In this document: piece after piece, positions 1-5,252 of the stretch
Layout of the letters: each line of letters opens with the position of its first letter
How positions within the stretch are numbered: position 1 is the stretch's first letter
DNA from: an uncultured Burkholderiaceae bacterium
GTDB taxonomy: Bacteria > Pseudomonadota > Gammaproteobacteria > Burkholderiales > Burkholderiaceae_F
Reading direction: 5' to 3'
DNA length: 5,252 nt
Assembly: GCA_937936215.1 (NCBI GenBank)
Contig: CALGWX010000018.1
Location: 1 to 5,252 of the forward strand
Position numbers and translations under genes: made by a program
The notes under the pieces: model-generated
What the model saw: only the letters and a program-made list of their open reading frames with translations
Databases searched by the model: none
Told to the model about the DNA's origin: nothing

Positions 1-78
1 GTGCTCGCGAATCTTGTTTCGGCGCAGGCTAACGTGCGCAGCACGTTAAGGGCTCTGCCGCAGGCGGAGCCCGGCCGG
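1..78. repeat. Intergenic hairpin repeat, copy 1
   Basis: This stretch is identical, base for base, to 145-222. It holds two tandem hairpins. The first has a perfect 8-bp stem (30-37 with 41-48) and a GCA loop. The second has a 10-bp stem (50-59 with 63-72) with one T-G wobble, and also a GCA loop. It begins at the window edge, so the true repeat may extend further upstream. There is no run of T after either stem on either strand, so a classical intrinsic terminator is not supported. The arrangement resembles a dispersed palindromic intergenic element (REP-like), or a local duplication. Which of these it is cannot be told from one locus. Confidence 0.85.
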
Positions 79-110
79 AACCAAAACCGCTTTTGCGAGA
101 AGCTCGGCAT

Positions 111-133
111 CGCCGGGCGCGCCGCGCCCGGCG
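111..133. repeat. Perfect GC-rich hairpin between the two repeat copies
   Basis: A perfect 10-bp inverted repeat (111-120 with 124-133) closes a 3-base GCC loop. It lies in the 66-base spacer between the two 78-base repeat copies and is followed by GGAATGACAG, with no T-tract. The same compact design (stem of 8-10 bp, loop of 3 bases) is seen in the flanking repeats although the sequence differs. It may be part of the same composite element. Confidence 0.7.
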
Positions 134-144
134 CGGAATGACAG

Positions 145-222
145 GTGCTCGCGAATCTTGTTTCGGCGCAGGCTAACGTGCGCAGCACGTTAAGGGCTCT
201 GCCGCAGGCGGAGCCCGGCCGG
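145..222. repeat. Intergenic hairpin repeat, copy 2
   Basis: This is the second identical copy of the 78-base element at 1-78, with a start-to-start distance of 144 bases. Its hairpins fall at 174-192 (8-bp perfect stem, GCA loop) and 194-216 (10-bp stem with one T-G wobble, GCA loop). Identity stops after the final CCGGCCGG: copy 1 is followed by AACCAAAACC and copy 2 by GGTTCAAGCC. The complete lack of divergence between copies suggests recent duplication or active homogenisation. Confidence 0.85.
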
Positions 223-446
223 GGTTCAAGCCGCGTTCGCGGCAGGCCGGGGGACGCGGCACGTTCCTCGCCGCCGGCGGGAACGGTGTGATGCGAGATG
301 CGATGGCGACGGCGGCCGATCTCCGCTGAACGTCGAGCGCTCTGCCGGTGGCCGGCAAAGCGCGGAGCCGGCACTGGGATCGTTCCGCGAAGCTCCGTGC
401 GATTGGGCGGATCTGGCCGTCGGGACGGTGAGACAGGGGCGCGCTC
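223..446. other. recX upstream region, no credible gene
   Basis: No open frame here has protein-like composition; the frames that cross it are Arg/Ala/Pro-rich products of high GC. It contains small hairpins: 230-243 (6-bp stem GCCGCG/CGCGGC), 262-285 (CGTTCC/GGAACG closing an inner GCC/GGC stem, with one wobble and a bulged C), and 343-357 (6-bp perfect stem, TGG loop). I see no convincing -35/-10 pair for recX. If recA lies upstream, recX could be expressed by read-through from it, but the repeats and hairpins would sit within that transcript. Confidence 0.5.
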
Positions 447-923
447 GTGAACAGCGACGCTTCGGAGTCCAGAACGCCACGGCGGCAGAAGTCCTTGCTC
501 GCTCGCGCGCTGGGGTATCTGGCCCGGCGCGAGCACAGCCGGGCGGAACTGCAGCGAAAGCTCGCCGCCCACGCGGAGTCGCCGGAGGCGCTATCCCGCC
601 TGCTCGACGACCTCGAAGCCAAGAAACTGCTGTCGGACCGCCGCTACGCCGAGGTGCTTGCCCGCCGTCGCGGCGAGCGCTTCGGCGCCGCCCGGGTGAG
701 ACAGGAACTTCTCGCGCAGGGCGTCGACAGTGCCATCGTGCGAGAGTCGGTCGGCGAACTGGCGCGCACCGAGCTGCAGCGCGCGCGCGCGGTTTGGCAG
801 CGCCGCTTCGGCGCGCAGGCGACAAGCGCCACCGAACGGGCGCGGCAGATGCGCTTCCTGGCCCAGCGCGGCTTCAGCGGTGAGGTGATCCGCTGCTTCG
901 TGGGCGGTGGCGACGAGGATTGA
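447..923 (+). CDS. recX: Regulatory protein RecX
   Basis: RecX binds RecA filaments in the cytoplasm and limits RecA recombinase and coprotease activity. The 158-residue length is normal for the family, and the whole protein fits the all-helical RecX design of three tandem three-helix repeats: roughly residues 16-55 (containing LARREHSRAEL, a family hallmark), 57-103 (LLSDRRYAEVL, then RFGAARVRQELLAQGV) and 107-151 (VWQRRFG, then MRFLAQRGFSGEVIRC). The start is a GTG at 447, preceded by AGGGG at about 7 bases, which is a reasonable ribosome-binding site. The first 15 residues are polar and variable, as usual. recX normally lies just after recA; here at least 446 non-coding bases with repeats come before it, so recA, if present, is beyond the window. 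The gene appears intact. The identification is firm; the exact start is a little less so. Confidence 0.93.
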   Translation: MNSDASESRTPRRQKSLLARALGYLARREHSRAELQRKLAAHAESPEALSRLLDDLEAKKLLSDRRYAEVLARRRGERFGAARVRQELLAQGVDSAIVRESVGELARTELQRARAVWQRRFGAQATSATERARQMRFLAQRGFSGEVIRCFVGGGDED

Positions 924-1049
924 CGAGCGGCTCGGCGCTTGCAGCAGGCTCCCCCACCAGCGTGCCGGCGCCAGTGGTCGCGCCAGCGCCCAAAGGGGTT
1001 GCGATGCGCGAGTCGCGCCGGTCGTCAGCCCTTGCGGCCGCGAGGGCGA
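924..1049. other. Convergent gap between recX and the amidase gene
   Basis: These 126 bases separate the 3' ends of two converging genes. I see no gene and no intrinsic terminator: there is no GC-rich stem followed by a T-tract on either strand. The best structure is a weak 5-bp GGCGC/GCGCC pairing around 973-990. Termination from both sides is presumably Rho-dependent or leaky. Confidence 0.4.
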
Positions 1050-2231
1050 TCAGCCGGCGATGCGTTCCGCGAGCGCGATCAGCCCGCGATCCGTGCCCGC
1101 CGGCCCGAGCAGCGAGATGCCCAACGGCGCATTCAGGCGGCTCGCCAGCGGCAGCGTCACCTGCGGAAAGCCCGCCAGCCCGGAGATGCACAGCATGCGA
1201 ATGGCCGCATTGCGGTAGTCCTCGAGTTCGGTGTCGTCGGCCGCCAGCAGGGGCGCCACGTCGGGCATCGTCGGCAGCACCAGCATGCCGTCGTCGCCCA
1301 GCAGGTTCGCCAGATGCGCGCGGTAGTCGGCGCGAAAGCGCGCCGAGGTTTCGACCTGCGCATCGGTGACCTGCCGCGCCCAAGCGAAGCGCTCCGCCAC
1401 GCCGGGCCCCAGCGGCGGCGAGAAACGCTCGATGAACGCCCCGTCGGCAAGCCACGCCTCGCGCCCCTGCAGGGTGCGGAAGCTCCAGTACATCGCGTCG
1501 AACGATTCCAGCGCCGCCTGCACGGGCCGGGCGACGCCGAGCGCGGCCTCGATGCGCGCCAGCGCCGGCGCGAGCGCGGCCTGCACTTCCGGCACGAGCA
1601 GCGCCCAGACATCGACCGGCCGCAGCAGCCGGATGCGCGCTGGCAGTCGCGCGGGATCGGCGCCGAGCAGCACCTCGCCCACCCGCGCGAAAGTGCGCGC
1701 GTCGCGGGCGAAGAAGCCGCAGGTGTCGAAGCTCGGCGCCAGGTCGAGGCAGCCGGCCAGCGGCACGCGGCCGTGCGTCGGCCGGATGCCGAACAGCCCG
1801 CAGTGGCTCGCGGGCGCACGGACGGAGCCGCCGGTGTCGGTGCCGAGCGCGAAGTCGCACAGGCCATGCGACACCGCCGCCGCCGATCCGCTGGAGGAGC
1901 CGCCCGGGATCCGCTGCGGCGCGGCGCCGTTGACCGGCGTGCCGAAGTGCGCGTTCTTCCCGTTCATCGAAAAGGCCAGTTCGTCGGTGTGCGTCTTGCC
2001 GACGAAGCGCGCGCCGGCATCGAGCAGCCGCTGCACGGCCGGGGCGGTGGCGGTCTTGATGCCCGACAGTGCCAGCAGCAGCGGGTTGCCGCCGCCGGTC
2101 GGAAAGCCGGCGACGTCGAAGAGGTCCTTGACCGCGAAGCTCAGGCCCGCCAGCGGCCCGTTCGCGGCATGCGGCACCGGTGCAGCGGGGTACGGGACGA
2201 AGGCCTGGGCGGGATTCGGGGGCAGTCGCAT
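1050..2231 (-). CDS. Amidase signature family hydrolase (AMI1-like)
   Basis: This 393-residue protein is an amidase-signature enzyme, which hydrolyses carboxamides to acid and ammonia. The full Ser-cisSer-Lys triad is visible: Lys35 in FAVKDLFDV, cis-Ser112 in PGGSSSGSAAAV and nucleophile Ser136 in GTDTGGSVRAP. The 24-residue spacing between the serines matches fatty acid amide hydrolase. From memory, the KDLFDV, NGKNAHFGTP, GGSSSGS, SHCGLFGIRP and LGPGVAER segments resemble the plant indole-3-acetamide hydrolase AMI1 more than GatA, and the length (about 390-425) also fits that compact subgroup. The substrate is not provable here. There is no signal peptide, so it is probably cytoplasmic. 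The ATG at 2231 is the only plausible start, as no in-frame ATG/GTG/TTG lies close upstream; no clear Shine-Dalgarno precedes it. It is divergent from the M20 hydrolase gene and converges on recX. All key residues are present, so it is probably active. Confidence 0.9.
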   Translation of the reverse strand: MRLPPNPAQAFVPYPAAPVPHAANGPLAGLSFAVKDLFDVAGFPTGGGNPLLLALSGIKTATAPAVQRLLDAGARFVGKTHTDELAFSMNGKNAHFGTPVNGAAPQRIPGGSSSGSAAAVSHGLCDFALGTDTGGSVRAPASHCGLFGIRPTHGRVPLAGCLDLAPSFDTCGFFARDARTFARVGEVLLGADPARLPARIRLLRPVDVWALLVPEVQAALAPALARIEAALGVARPVQAALESFDAMYWSFRTLQGREAWLADGAFIERFSPPLGPGVAERFAWARQVTDAQVETSARFRADYRAHLANLLGDDGMLVLPTMPDVAPLLAADDTELEDYRNAAIRMLCISGLAGFPQVTLPLASRLNAPLGISLLGPAGTDRGLIALAERIAG

Positions 2232-2310
2232 CGGCGTGGGCGTGTGTTCGGCTCGCGTGAGGGGCGTGAGGCGCGCGGCGGCGAACGCAGTCGCCTCGGC
2301 GCTCCGGGGG

Positions 2311-2330
2311 GCGATCGGTTCGTGGCCAGC
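2311..2330 (+). repeat. Imperfect direct repeat, copy A (candidate operator)
   Basis: This copy begins GCGATCGG and ends GTGGCCAGC, and matches 2361-2380 except at three central positions (TTC here, GCG there). The two copies lie 50 bases apart, about five helical turns, so they would face the same side of the DNA. Such placement suits cooperative regulator binding but could equally be a leftover of local duplication. Confidence 0.45.
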
Positions 2331-2350
2331 ATAGACTGAGCTGCGCTCCG

Positions 2351-2380
2351 GCTGGCCGCCGCGATCGGGCGGTGGCCAGC
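2351..2380 (+). repeat. Inverted repeat containing direct repeat copy B
   Basis: The arms at 2351-2360 and 2371-2380 pair over 10 bp with one G-T wobble around a 10-base loop. The right-hand part (2361-2380) is the second copy of the direct repeat found at 2311-2330. It lies 39-68 bases upstream of the M20 hydrolase start, a position suited to an operator or a leader hairpin. Confidence 0.45.
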
Positions 2381-2418
2381 CGGCCGCTTCTCGTCACCCG
2401 CAAGCGCATCGACGGACC

Positions 2419-3690
2419 ATGCAGACGCCCAGGGAACTTCACTTCGGCACCGAGATCATCCTGCGGGCCGAGCAGCTCGCCGGACACTCCGACGATCCGG
2501 ACGGGCTGACGGTCGCCTACCTCACGCGCGCGCACCAGACTGCGGGCGCCGAGATCGCCGGCTGGATGATCGGCGCCGGCATGCAGGTGCGCATCGACGC
2601 GGTGGGCAACGTCATCGGCCGCTACGCCGGCCGCCAGCCCGATGCGCCGGTGCTGATGGCCGGCTCGCATTTCGACACCGTGCGCCACGGCGGCCGCTTC
2701 GACGGCCGGCTGGGCATCCTGGCGCCGATCGTGGTCGCGCAGCACCTGCACGAGCGCGGCGAGCGGCTGCCGTTCCACCTCGACGTCGTCGCCATCGCCG
2801 AGGAGGAAGGGCTGCGCTTTCGCACCAGCTTCCTCGGCTCCAGCGCCCTGACCGGCCAGTTCGATTTCGGCTGGCTCGACCAGCCCGACGCCGAAGGCGT
2901 GACGCTGCGCGCGGCGATGTGCGCCGCCGGCCTGCCTGGCACCGAGGAGGCGATCGCCGCCTGCGCGCTCGACTCGCGGCGGCTGCTCGGCTACCTCGAG
3001 GTGCACATCGAGCAGGGGCCGGTGCTGCTCGAGCGCGGCCTGCCGCTCGGCGTGGTGACCTCGATCGCCGGCAGCGTGCGCCAGCGCGTCGTCGTCACCG
3101 GCGTGGCCAGCCACGCCGGCACCACGCCGATGCCGATGCGCCGCGATGCGCTCGTCGCCGCCGCGCAGATGGTGCTGGCGGTGCAGCGGCGTTGCGCCGA
3201 CCCGCGCGATGCGGCGAAGTCGCTGGTCGGCACCGTCGGCATGATCGGCGTGCCGGAGGGGGCGGCCAACGTGGTGCCTGGCCGCTGCGAGTTCTCGCTC
3301 GACGTGCGCGCCGCCGATGACGCCACCCGCGACGCCGCGGTGGCCGACCTCGAAGCGGAGTTCGCCGCCATCGCCGCGCGCTGCGGCGTGCAGGTGCGTT
3401 GCGAGCAAACGATGCGCGTGCCCTGCGCCACCTGCTCGCCGCCGCTGATGCGGCGCCTGGCCGAGTGCATCGAAGCCGCGGGCCTTCCCGTCTTTGCCCT
3501 GGCGAGCGGCGCCGGCCATGACGCCATGATGATGACGCGCATCACCGACGTGGCGATGCTGTTCGTCCGCTGCGGCCACGGCGGCATCAGCCACAACCCG
3601 CTGGAGACGATGAGCGCCGACGATGCCGATCTCGCCGCCCGCGTCCTGCTCGACTTCCTGCGCCGCACCGCGGCGCAGGTCGGCGGCTGA
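2419..3690 (+). CDS. M20-family allantoate amidohydrolase / N-carbamoyl amino acid hydrolase
   Basis: This 423-residue metallohydrolase belongs to the M20 hydantoinase/carbamoylase family, whose members cleave ureido or carbamoyl groups. Allantoate amidohydrolase (purine-ring nitrogen release) is the best guess; N-carbamoyl-L-amino acid hydrolase or beta-ureidopropionase are alternatives. Metal-site residues are all in place: His84 (GSHFDTV), Asp95 (GRFDGRLG), Glu129/Glu130 (AEEEG: catalytic base and metal ligand), His196 (EVHIEQG) and His392 (GGISHNPLE). The lid/dimerisation domain spans about 213-330, with SHAGTTPM at 231-238. Asn284 (NVVPG) and Arg297 (LDVRA) have the spacing of the E. coli AllC substrate-binding pair, and SGAGHDAM (363-370) is also AllC-like. 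Residues 336-339 form a CxxC of unknown meaning. The ATG at 2419 has only a weak GACGGA ribosome-binding site. The gene is intact, probably cytoplasmic, and divergent from the amidase. Confidence 0.9.
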   Translation: MQTPRELHFGTEIILRAEQLAGHSDDPDGLTVAYLTRAHQTAGAEIAGWMIGAGMQVRIDAVGNVIGRYAGRQPDAPVLMAGSHFDTVRHGGRFDGRLGILAPIVVAQHLHERGERLPFHLDVVAIAEEEGLRFRTSFLGSSALTGQFDFGWLDQPDAEGVTLRAAMCAAGLPGTEEAIAACALDSRRLLGYLEVHIEQGPVLLERGLPLGVVTSIAGSVRQRVVVTGVASHAGTTPMPMRRDALVAAAQMVLAVQRRCADPRDAAKSLVGTVGMIGVPEGAANVVPGRCEFSLDVRAADDATRDAAVADLEAEFAAIAARCGVQVRCEQTMRVPCATCSPPLMRRLAECIEAAGLPVFALASGAGHDAMMMTRITDVAMLFVRCGHGGISHNPLETMSADDADLAARVLLDFLRRTAAQVGG

Positions 3691-3700
3691 CTGCGGCGGG

Positions 3701-3724
3701 GCCTGCCAAGATTCGACGGCAGGC
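3701..3724 (+). terminator. Possible weak terminator hairpin after the M20 gene
   Basis: A perfect 7-bp inverted repeat (GCCTGCC at 3701-3707, GGCAGGC at 3718-3724) with a 10-base loop lies 10 bases after the M20 stop codon. It has no following T-tract, so it is not a standard intrinsic terminator. It could stabilise the 3' end of the transcript or assist Rho-dependent termination. Confidence 0.3.
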
Positions 3725-3777
3725 GAACTGGCGCCACGCGGGGCGCGACGTGCCGCACGCGGGCCGGCATGCCCCGG

Positions 3778-3786
3778 TGCTAACAT
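3778..3786 (+). promoter_or_regulatory. Candidate extended -10 promoter for DUF2889-sucC operon
   Basis: TGCTAACAT fits the extended -10 pattern TGnTATAAT in an otherwise GC-rich gap. No good -35 hexamer is visible about 17 bases upstream, which extended -10 promoters can tolerate. Transcription would start near 3793, a short distance before both possible DUF2889 start codons. This would give the DUF2889-sucC unit its own promoter, independent of the M20 gene. Confidence 0.4.
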
Positions 3787-3847
3787 CCTTTCGCCGGTCA
3801 GGGGGACGATGCGCTGTGCCTCGCCCGGCTTTCTTTTCGTCTCGGCC

Positions 3848-4444
3848 ATGCCCGAATCTCCCTCGCGCCGGTTCGTGCACACGCGTTCGATCCGCGTGCG
3901 TGCCTATGCGCGCGACGACGGCCTGTGGGACCTCGAGGCCGAACTCACCGACGTCAAGGAAAAGGGCTTCGCGCTCGCGGTCGGCGTGCGCAAGGCGGGC
4001 GAGCCGGTGCACGCGATGCGGCTGAACCTGACCATCGACACCGACCTCAACGTGGTGGACGCCAGCGCGCGCTCCGACTGGGTGCCGTACCCCGGCCACT
4101 GCGACGCCTTCGGCGACGCCTACCGCCAGCTCGTCGGCCTGAACCTCGGCCGCGGCTTTCGCCACGCGGTGAATCAGCGGCTTGGCGGCACGCAGGGTTG
4201 CACGCACCTGACCGAGCTCGCGGCGGTGCTGCCCACCGCGGCGATCCAGGCCTTCGCCGGCGAGGTCTATCGGCCGCGCGACCAGGCGCACGAACCGGAC
4301 GCCGCCGACCACGCCGCCGACGACAAGCGCCCGTTCCAGCTCGACCGCTGCCGCGCGCTGCGCGTCGACGGGCCGGCCGTGGCGCAGTTCTACCCGCGCT
4401 GGTACACGGGCGCGGCCACCGTCACCGAAGGACAGGGCAAATGA
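3848..4444 (+). CDS. DUF2889 domain-containing protein
   Basis: This 198-residue protein belongs to DUF2889, a family of unknown function. The recognisable features are the N-terminal RRFVHTRSIRV and DDGLWDLEAEL, MRLNLTID near residue 60, and a central segment with LNLGRGFRHAVNQRLGGTQGCTHLTEL (split here as LNLGRGF, then GGTQGCTHLTEL), where Cys and His residues are conserved in my recollection of the family. No signal peptide or membrane segment is seen. I chose ATG 3848 because family members start a few residues before the HTR motif. An in-frame ATG at 3809 has a better ribosome-binding site (AGGGGG) and would add 13 residues (MRCASPGFLFVSA), so the start is uncertain. The stop overlaps the sucC start by four bases (ATGA), implying translational coupling to the TCA-cycle gene. 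The role is unknown. Confidence 0.85.
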   Translation: MPESPSRRFVHTRSIRVRAYARDDGLWDLEAELTDVKEKGFALAVGVRKAGEPVHAMRLNLTIDTDLNVVDASARSDWVPYPGHCDAFGDAYRQLVGLNLGRGFRHAVNQRLGGTQGCTHLTELAAVLPTAAIQAFAGEVYRPRDQAHEPDAADHAADDKRPFQLDRCRALRVDGPAVAQFYPRWYTGAATVTEGQGK

Positions 4445-5252
4445 AGATCCACGAGTACCAGGGCAAGGCGATCCTCAGCCGCTACGGCGTGGCGGTGCCG
4501 CGCGGGTATCCCTGCTTCAGCGTCGACGAGGCGGTGGCGGCGGCGCAGAAGCTCGGCGGCCCGGTGTGGGTGGTCAAGGCGCAGATCCACGCCGGCGGCC
4601 GCGGCAAGGGCGGTGGCGTGAAGCTCGCGCGCTCGCTCGACGAGGTGCGCGCGCACGCCTCCAGCATCCTCGGCATGCAGCTCGTCACCCACCAGACCGG
4701 CCCGCAGGGGCAGAAGGTGCGGCGGCTGCTGATCGAGGAAGGCGCCGACATCAAGAAGGAGCTTTACGTCGGCATGGTGATCGACCGCGCCACCCAGCGC
4801 GTGTGCCTGATGGCCTCCAGCGAGGGCGGCATGGACATCGAGGAGGTGGCCGCCAAGCACCCCGAGAAGATCCACAAGGTCTTCATCGACCCGGCGCGCG
4901 GGCTGACCGACGCCGAGGCCGACGACGTCGCGGCAAAGATCGGCGTGCCCGCTGCATCGCTGCCGCAGGCGCGCGCCGTGCTGCAGGGGCTGTACAAGGC
5001 CTTCTGGGACACTGACGCGTCGCTGGCCGAGATCAACCCGCTGATCCTTACCGGCGACAGCCGCGTGGTCGCGCTCGATGCGAAGATGAACTTCGACTCG
5101 AACGCCCTGTTCCGCCACCCGGACATCGTCGCCATGCGCGACCTCGACGAGGAAGACCCGGCGGAGATCGAGGCGAGCAAGTTCGATCTCTCCTACATCC
5201 AGCTCGACGGCAACATCGGCTGCCTGGTCAACGGCGCCGGGCTGGCGATGGC
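4441..5252 (+). CDS. sucC: Succinyl-CoA ligase (ADP-forming) subunit beta, 5' part
   Basis: SucC is the ATP-grasp subunit that, with SucD, interconverts succinyl-CoA and succinate plus CoA with nucleotide phosphorylation in the TCA cycle. The window holds 270 codons, about 70% of the usual 388 or so, and the frame is open at the edge. MKIHEYQGKAIL is the standard N-terminus. The nucleotide-binding Lys46 (VVKAQIHAGGRGKGG), Glu99/Glu107 (LLIEEGADIKKELY), Mg ligands Asn199 (AEINPL) and Asp213 (ALDAKMNF), and the substrate loop with Asn264 (LVNGAGLAM) are all at the E. coli numbering, so there is no insertion or deletion so far. AAGGA at 4428-4432 gives a good ribosome-binding site 8 bases before ATG 4441. 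The start overlaps the DUF2889 stop. sucD is expected downstream. Confidence 0.97.
   Translation, partial: MKIHEYQGKAILSRYGVAVPRGYPCFSVDEAVAAAQKLGGPVWVVKAQIHAGGRGKGGGVKLARSLDEVRAHASSILGMQLVTHQTGPQGQKVRRLLIEEGADIKKELYVGMVIDRATQRVCLMASSEGGMDIEEVAAKHPEKIHKVFIDPARGLTDAEADDVAAKIGVPAASLPQARAVLQGLYKAFWDTDASLAEINPLILTGDSRVVALDAKMNFDSNALFRHPDIVAMRDLDEEDPAEIEASKFDLSYIQLDGNIGCLVNGAGLAM

Larger units (their letters stand above)
2232..2418. promoter_or_regulatory. Divergent control region between amidase and M20 hydrolase genes
   Basis: The two hydrolase genes start from opposite ends of these 187 bases, so promoters for both should lie here. The region has an imperfect tandem duplication. GCGCTCCGG occurs at 2299-2307 and 2343-2351. 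A 20-base element occurs at 2311-2330 and 2361-2380 with 17 of 20 bases the same. The second copy also forms one arm of an inverted repeat, 2351-2360 with 2371-2380 (10 bp with one G-T wobble, 10-base loop). These are candidate sites for a regulator acting on both genes. I could not assign -35/-10 elements with confidence on either strand. Confidence 0.45.

Noticed and set aside
30..72. Intrinsic terminator of an upstream gene such as recA
   Set aside because: The stems are strong but neither strand has a T-tract directly after them, and the whole unit is duplicated, which fits a repeat element better.
1..222. CRISPR array
   Set aside because: There are only two copies of a 78-base unit with internal hairpins and one 66-base spacer that itself folds. 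CRISPR repeats are shorter and more numerous, and no cas gene is nearby.
219..245. tRNA T-arm-like GGTTCAAG sequence
   Set aside because: No acceptor stem, anticodon arm or CCA end can be assembled around it.
173..825. Minus-strand open frames overlapping the repeats and recX
   Set aside because: They are low-complexity Arg/Ala/Pro products, overlap recX in antisense and partly read through the hairpin repeats.
939..2339. A 466-codon open frame on the plus strand opposite the amidase
   Set aside because: It is antisense to a gene with a complete catalytic triad, and its Arg/Gly/Gln-rich composition has no recognisable domain.
874..3882. A 1002-codon open frame on the minus strand spanning most of the window
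   Set aside because: It runs antisense to the M20 gene and out of frame with the amidase. Its product is Arg/Ala/His-rich with no family motif, as expected from stop-poor shadow frames in very GC-rich DNA.
4390..5118. A 242-codon minus-strand open frame opposite sucC
   Set aside because: sucC is unmistakable on the other strand, and the opposite product is His/Leu/Ala-rich shadow sequence.

Overview
The window is very GC-rich and its layout points to a betaproteobacterium, most likely Rhodocyclales or a related group. This rests on recX and on a DUF2889 gene overlapping sucC, an arrangement I recall as typical of recA-recX-DUF2889-sucC-sucD neighbourhoods in that class. The genus cannot be fixed from the sequence alone.

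Layout: bases 1-222 hold two identical copies of a 78-base repeat, each containing two tandem hairpins with GCA loops, separated by 66 bases that contain a third perfect hairpin. Bases 223-446 have no credible gene and hold further small hairpins. recX (447-923, +) follows; recA is expected upstream, outside the window. A short convergent gap (924-1049) separates recX from an amidase-signature hydrolase on the minus strand (1050-2231). A 187-base divergent control region (2232-2418) carries imperfect direct and inverted repeats. From it an M20-family allantoate amidohydrolase/carbamoylase-type enzyme runs on the plus strand (2419-3690). A possible promoter at 3778-3786 precedes a DUF2889 gene (3848-4444, +), whose stop codon overlaps the start of sucC (4441 to the window edge, +, incomplete).

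How the genes fit together: recX modulates RecA, and sucC is a core TCA-cycle gene co-translated with the uncharacterised DUF2889 protein. The two divergent hydrolases between them both break C-N bonds (amide and ureido/carbamoyl). They look like a small nitrogen-salvage module lodged in an otherwise housekeeping locus, with shared control from the region between them. That last point is inference. I found no CRISPR array, tRNA, rRNA, transposase or prophage gene, and nothing that is clearly a new defence or mobile system.
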